Under the pieces are notes generated by a model. It was not told the origin of the DNA. It worked only from the letters and a program-made list of their open reading frames with translations, and made no database searches. From contig JAFDIS010000010.1 of assembly GCA_019307945.1 (NCBI GenBank), forward strand, positions 1 through 62,894: a stretch of DNA of 62,894 bases, given 5' to 3'. A program made the translations under genes and the position numbers. Positions 62,091-62,894 of this stretch are shown piece after piece (position 1 is the first letter of the stretch; every line of letters starts with the position of its first letter). The stretch comes from Deltaproteobacteria bacterium (GTDB taxonomy: Bacteria > Desulfobacterota > DSM-4660 > Desulfatiglandales > Desulfatiglandaceae).

Positions 62091-62194
62091 GACCCCCATG
62101 CTTATTCCATTCGCAAAGAAGAGAGGGTGTCAGTCCGGCACGAGTGCGGGGGGATGTTTTCCGGCAGGTGGGTGGCGGGAGGCGACAAGCTCTG

Positions 62195-62400
62195 TGAGCG
62201 CGGTGGATGGCTGGGGTTGTGAGGGCGCGGTAGGTTCTTTGTGGGAGAGCCCGGGACGGGGCATTTTTCTGCGCTACGCTCGCTCCGACCTCCTGTCTCC
62301 GCTCGCTGCGGATCTCGTCCCTTCGGCGTCCATGCCTCTCGGGACGAGGATACGCCGCTCCGAAAAACACCCCGTCCCAGGCTATCTGAGGTGGCGCAGG
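62195..62400. repeat. Direct repeat, copy 2 (about 206 bp)
   Basis: This is a second copy of the element at 61884-62090, 311 bp downstream in the same orientation. It differs by a few substitutions and a 3-5 base indel near the CCGGGACGGGG segment. The 104 bases between the copies are unique and show no gene. Confidence 0.88.
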
Positions 62401-62894
62401 AGCCTCCTACTTTTCACTTTCGGTGAGGGGACAACTTTTGGAGGCAGTGGGAGATTATTCCTGATGTGGGTTGGAGAGGTTTTTCGTGATGCAGAAGAGT
62501 TGGTGAGGCTGTGGAAAAAGGTTCAGATGTAAGGCCCCCGAAGGTCCGAGGAGGGAGGCGTACGTGATTGTACGCCGCAGTGACGAGGGCCGAGGGAAAC
62601 GCAGCAGATGGGCCTTTTTCCACGGCCTCCTGGAGACCGGGAACGCGGAGGGGGAGAGTATCCCCCGCGGGTAAGTCGTAGAAAGGACCAGGCCGGAAGA
62701 CTTTTCACCTGCAGGAAAATATTCCCCGCACGGTTGGGTCCCCAAAACCCCCGTGCCGGAGGTCCCGCGGTGTTTTGGGCCCGCCGTGTTCATTGAACAG
62801 CGGCCCGGGAGAGGGGCGGGTCAAGCAAAAAGAATTTTCCTTGCCGCTTGTATCTGTTTAAGTTATCAAGAAAAATGTTCGAAATAGAAACAAG
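62401..62894. other. Right-end stretch without a supported gene
   Basis: Short open frames exist on both strands but none has family motifs or a convincing start site. GGGTCCCCAAAAC near 62736 and GTTTTGGGCCC near 62771 form a possible hairpin. The last 70 bases are AT-rich and could hold a promoter for a gene beyond the window. Confidence 0.5.

Noticed and set aside
62455-62796. Short overlapping open frames on both strands at the right end
   Set aside because: No motif, start site or conservation argument; base composition matches the adjacent non-coding repeats.

Overview
The window looks like a chromosomal segment of an anaerobic, GC-rich deltaproteobacterium-type organism (Desulfobacterota; sulfate-reducing or syntrophic lineages such as Syntrophobacterales are the best guess). 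This is inferred from gene content: heterodisulfide-reductase (Hdr/Qmo-like) subunits with TusA and DsrE sulfur carriers, a fused GlcD-GlcF-type oxidase, a radical-type 2-hydroxyacyl-CoA dehydratase with its activase, formate-tetrahydrofolate ligase, SelA (selenocysteine synthesis) and many small Cys-cluster proteins. No phage, integrase, transposase or CRISPR array was found.

Left part (1-9 kb). A sigma-54 enhancer-binding regulator is divergent from an operon of tusA-like (CPWC variant), tusA, flpD/mvhD, two hdrA paralogues, a small winged-helix protein, hdrC, hdrB and dsrE. A good -24/-12 sigma-54 promoter lies just before the first tusA, and palindromes suited to an upstream activator site lie between the two transcription units. 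The operon looks like a soluble sulfur-carrier-linked Hdr electron-transfer system under dedicated sigma-54 control.

9-29 kb is mostly housekeeping: glpD, an AarF-family kinase, a PHA-type regulator, a minus-strand operon (fused helicase-exonuclease, YkgJ protein, comF, heptose adenylyltransferase, ArsA-like ATPase), two cyclic-nucleotide-domain proteins, an ABC-F protein, tatA, purM, recG and selA. 29-32 kb holds tRNA-His, a DUF4143 ATPase, a PEP-CTERM gene remnant and a tiny Arg-rich protein. 32-37 kb carries adk, the threonine-pathway pair apgM-like/hom, an alanine aminotransferase and HU. 37.8-43.6 kb is a plus-strand operon gmhA, an unknown Rossmann-like protein, fmdB, ispF, cysS, uvrB.

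43.6-51.5 kb is a catabolic operon with its own promoter and terminator: FAD/Fe-S 2-hydroxyacid oxidase, single-subunit 2-hydroxyacyl-CoA dehydratase, activase, acyl-CoA ligase and thiolase-like protein. It is followed by a PiT phosphate transporter with its DUF47 partner and then a YkgJ-family gene interrupted by one in-frame UGA exactly where the family has a conserved Cys. This is a strong selenoprotein candidate, and selA is in the same window. The right end has fhs with a structured leader, proC, a response-regulator/phosphofructokinase fusion, a CoA-disulfide-reductase-like flavoprotein, a VapBC-like toxin-antitoxin pair with a palindromic promoter, and a 0.2-kb direct repeat.

Several intergenic spaces are filled by composite simple repeats (8-bp and 9-bp units around a conserved core). 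They recur at 23.1, 27.5, 32.6 and 54.6 kb, with a degenerate trace at 36.8 kb.
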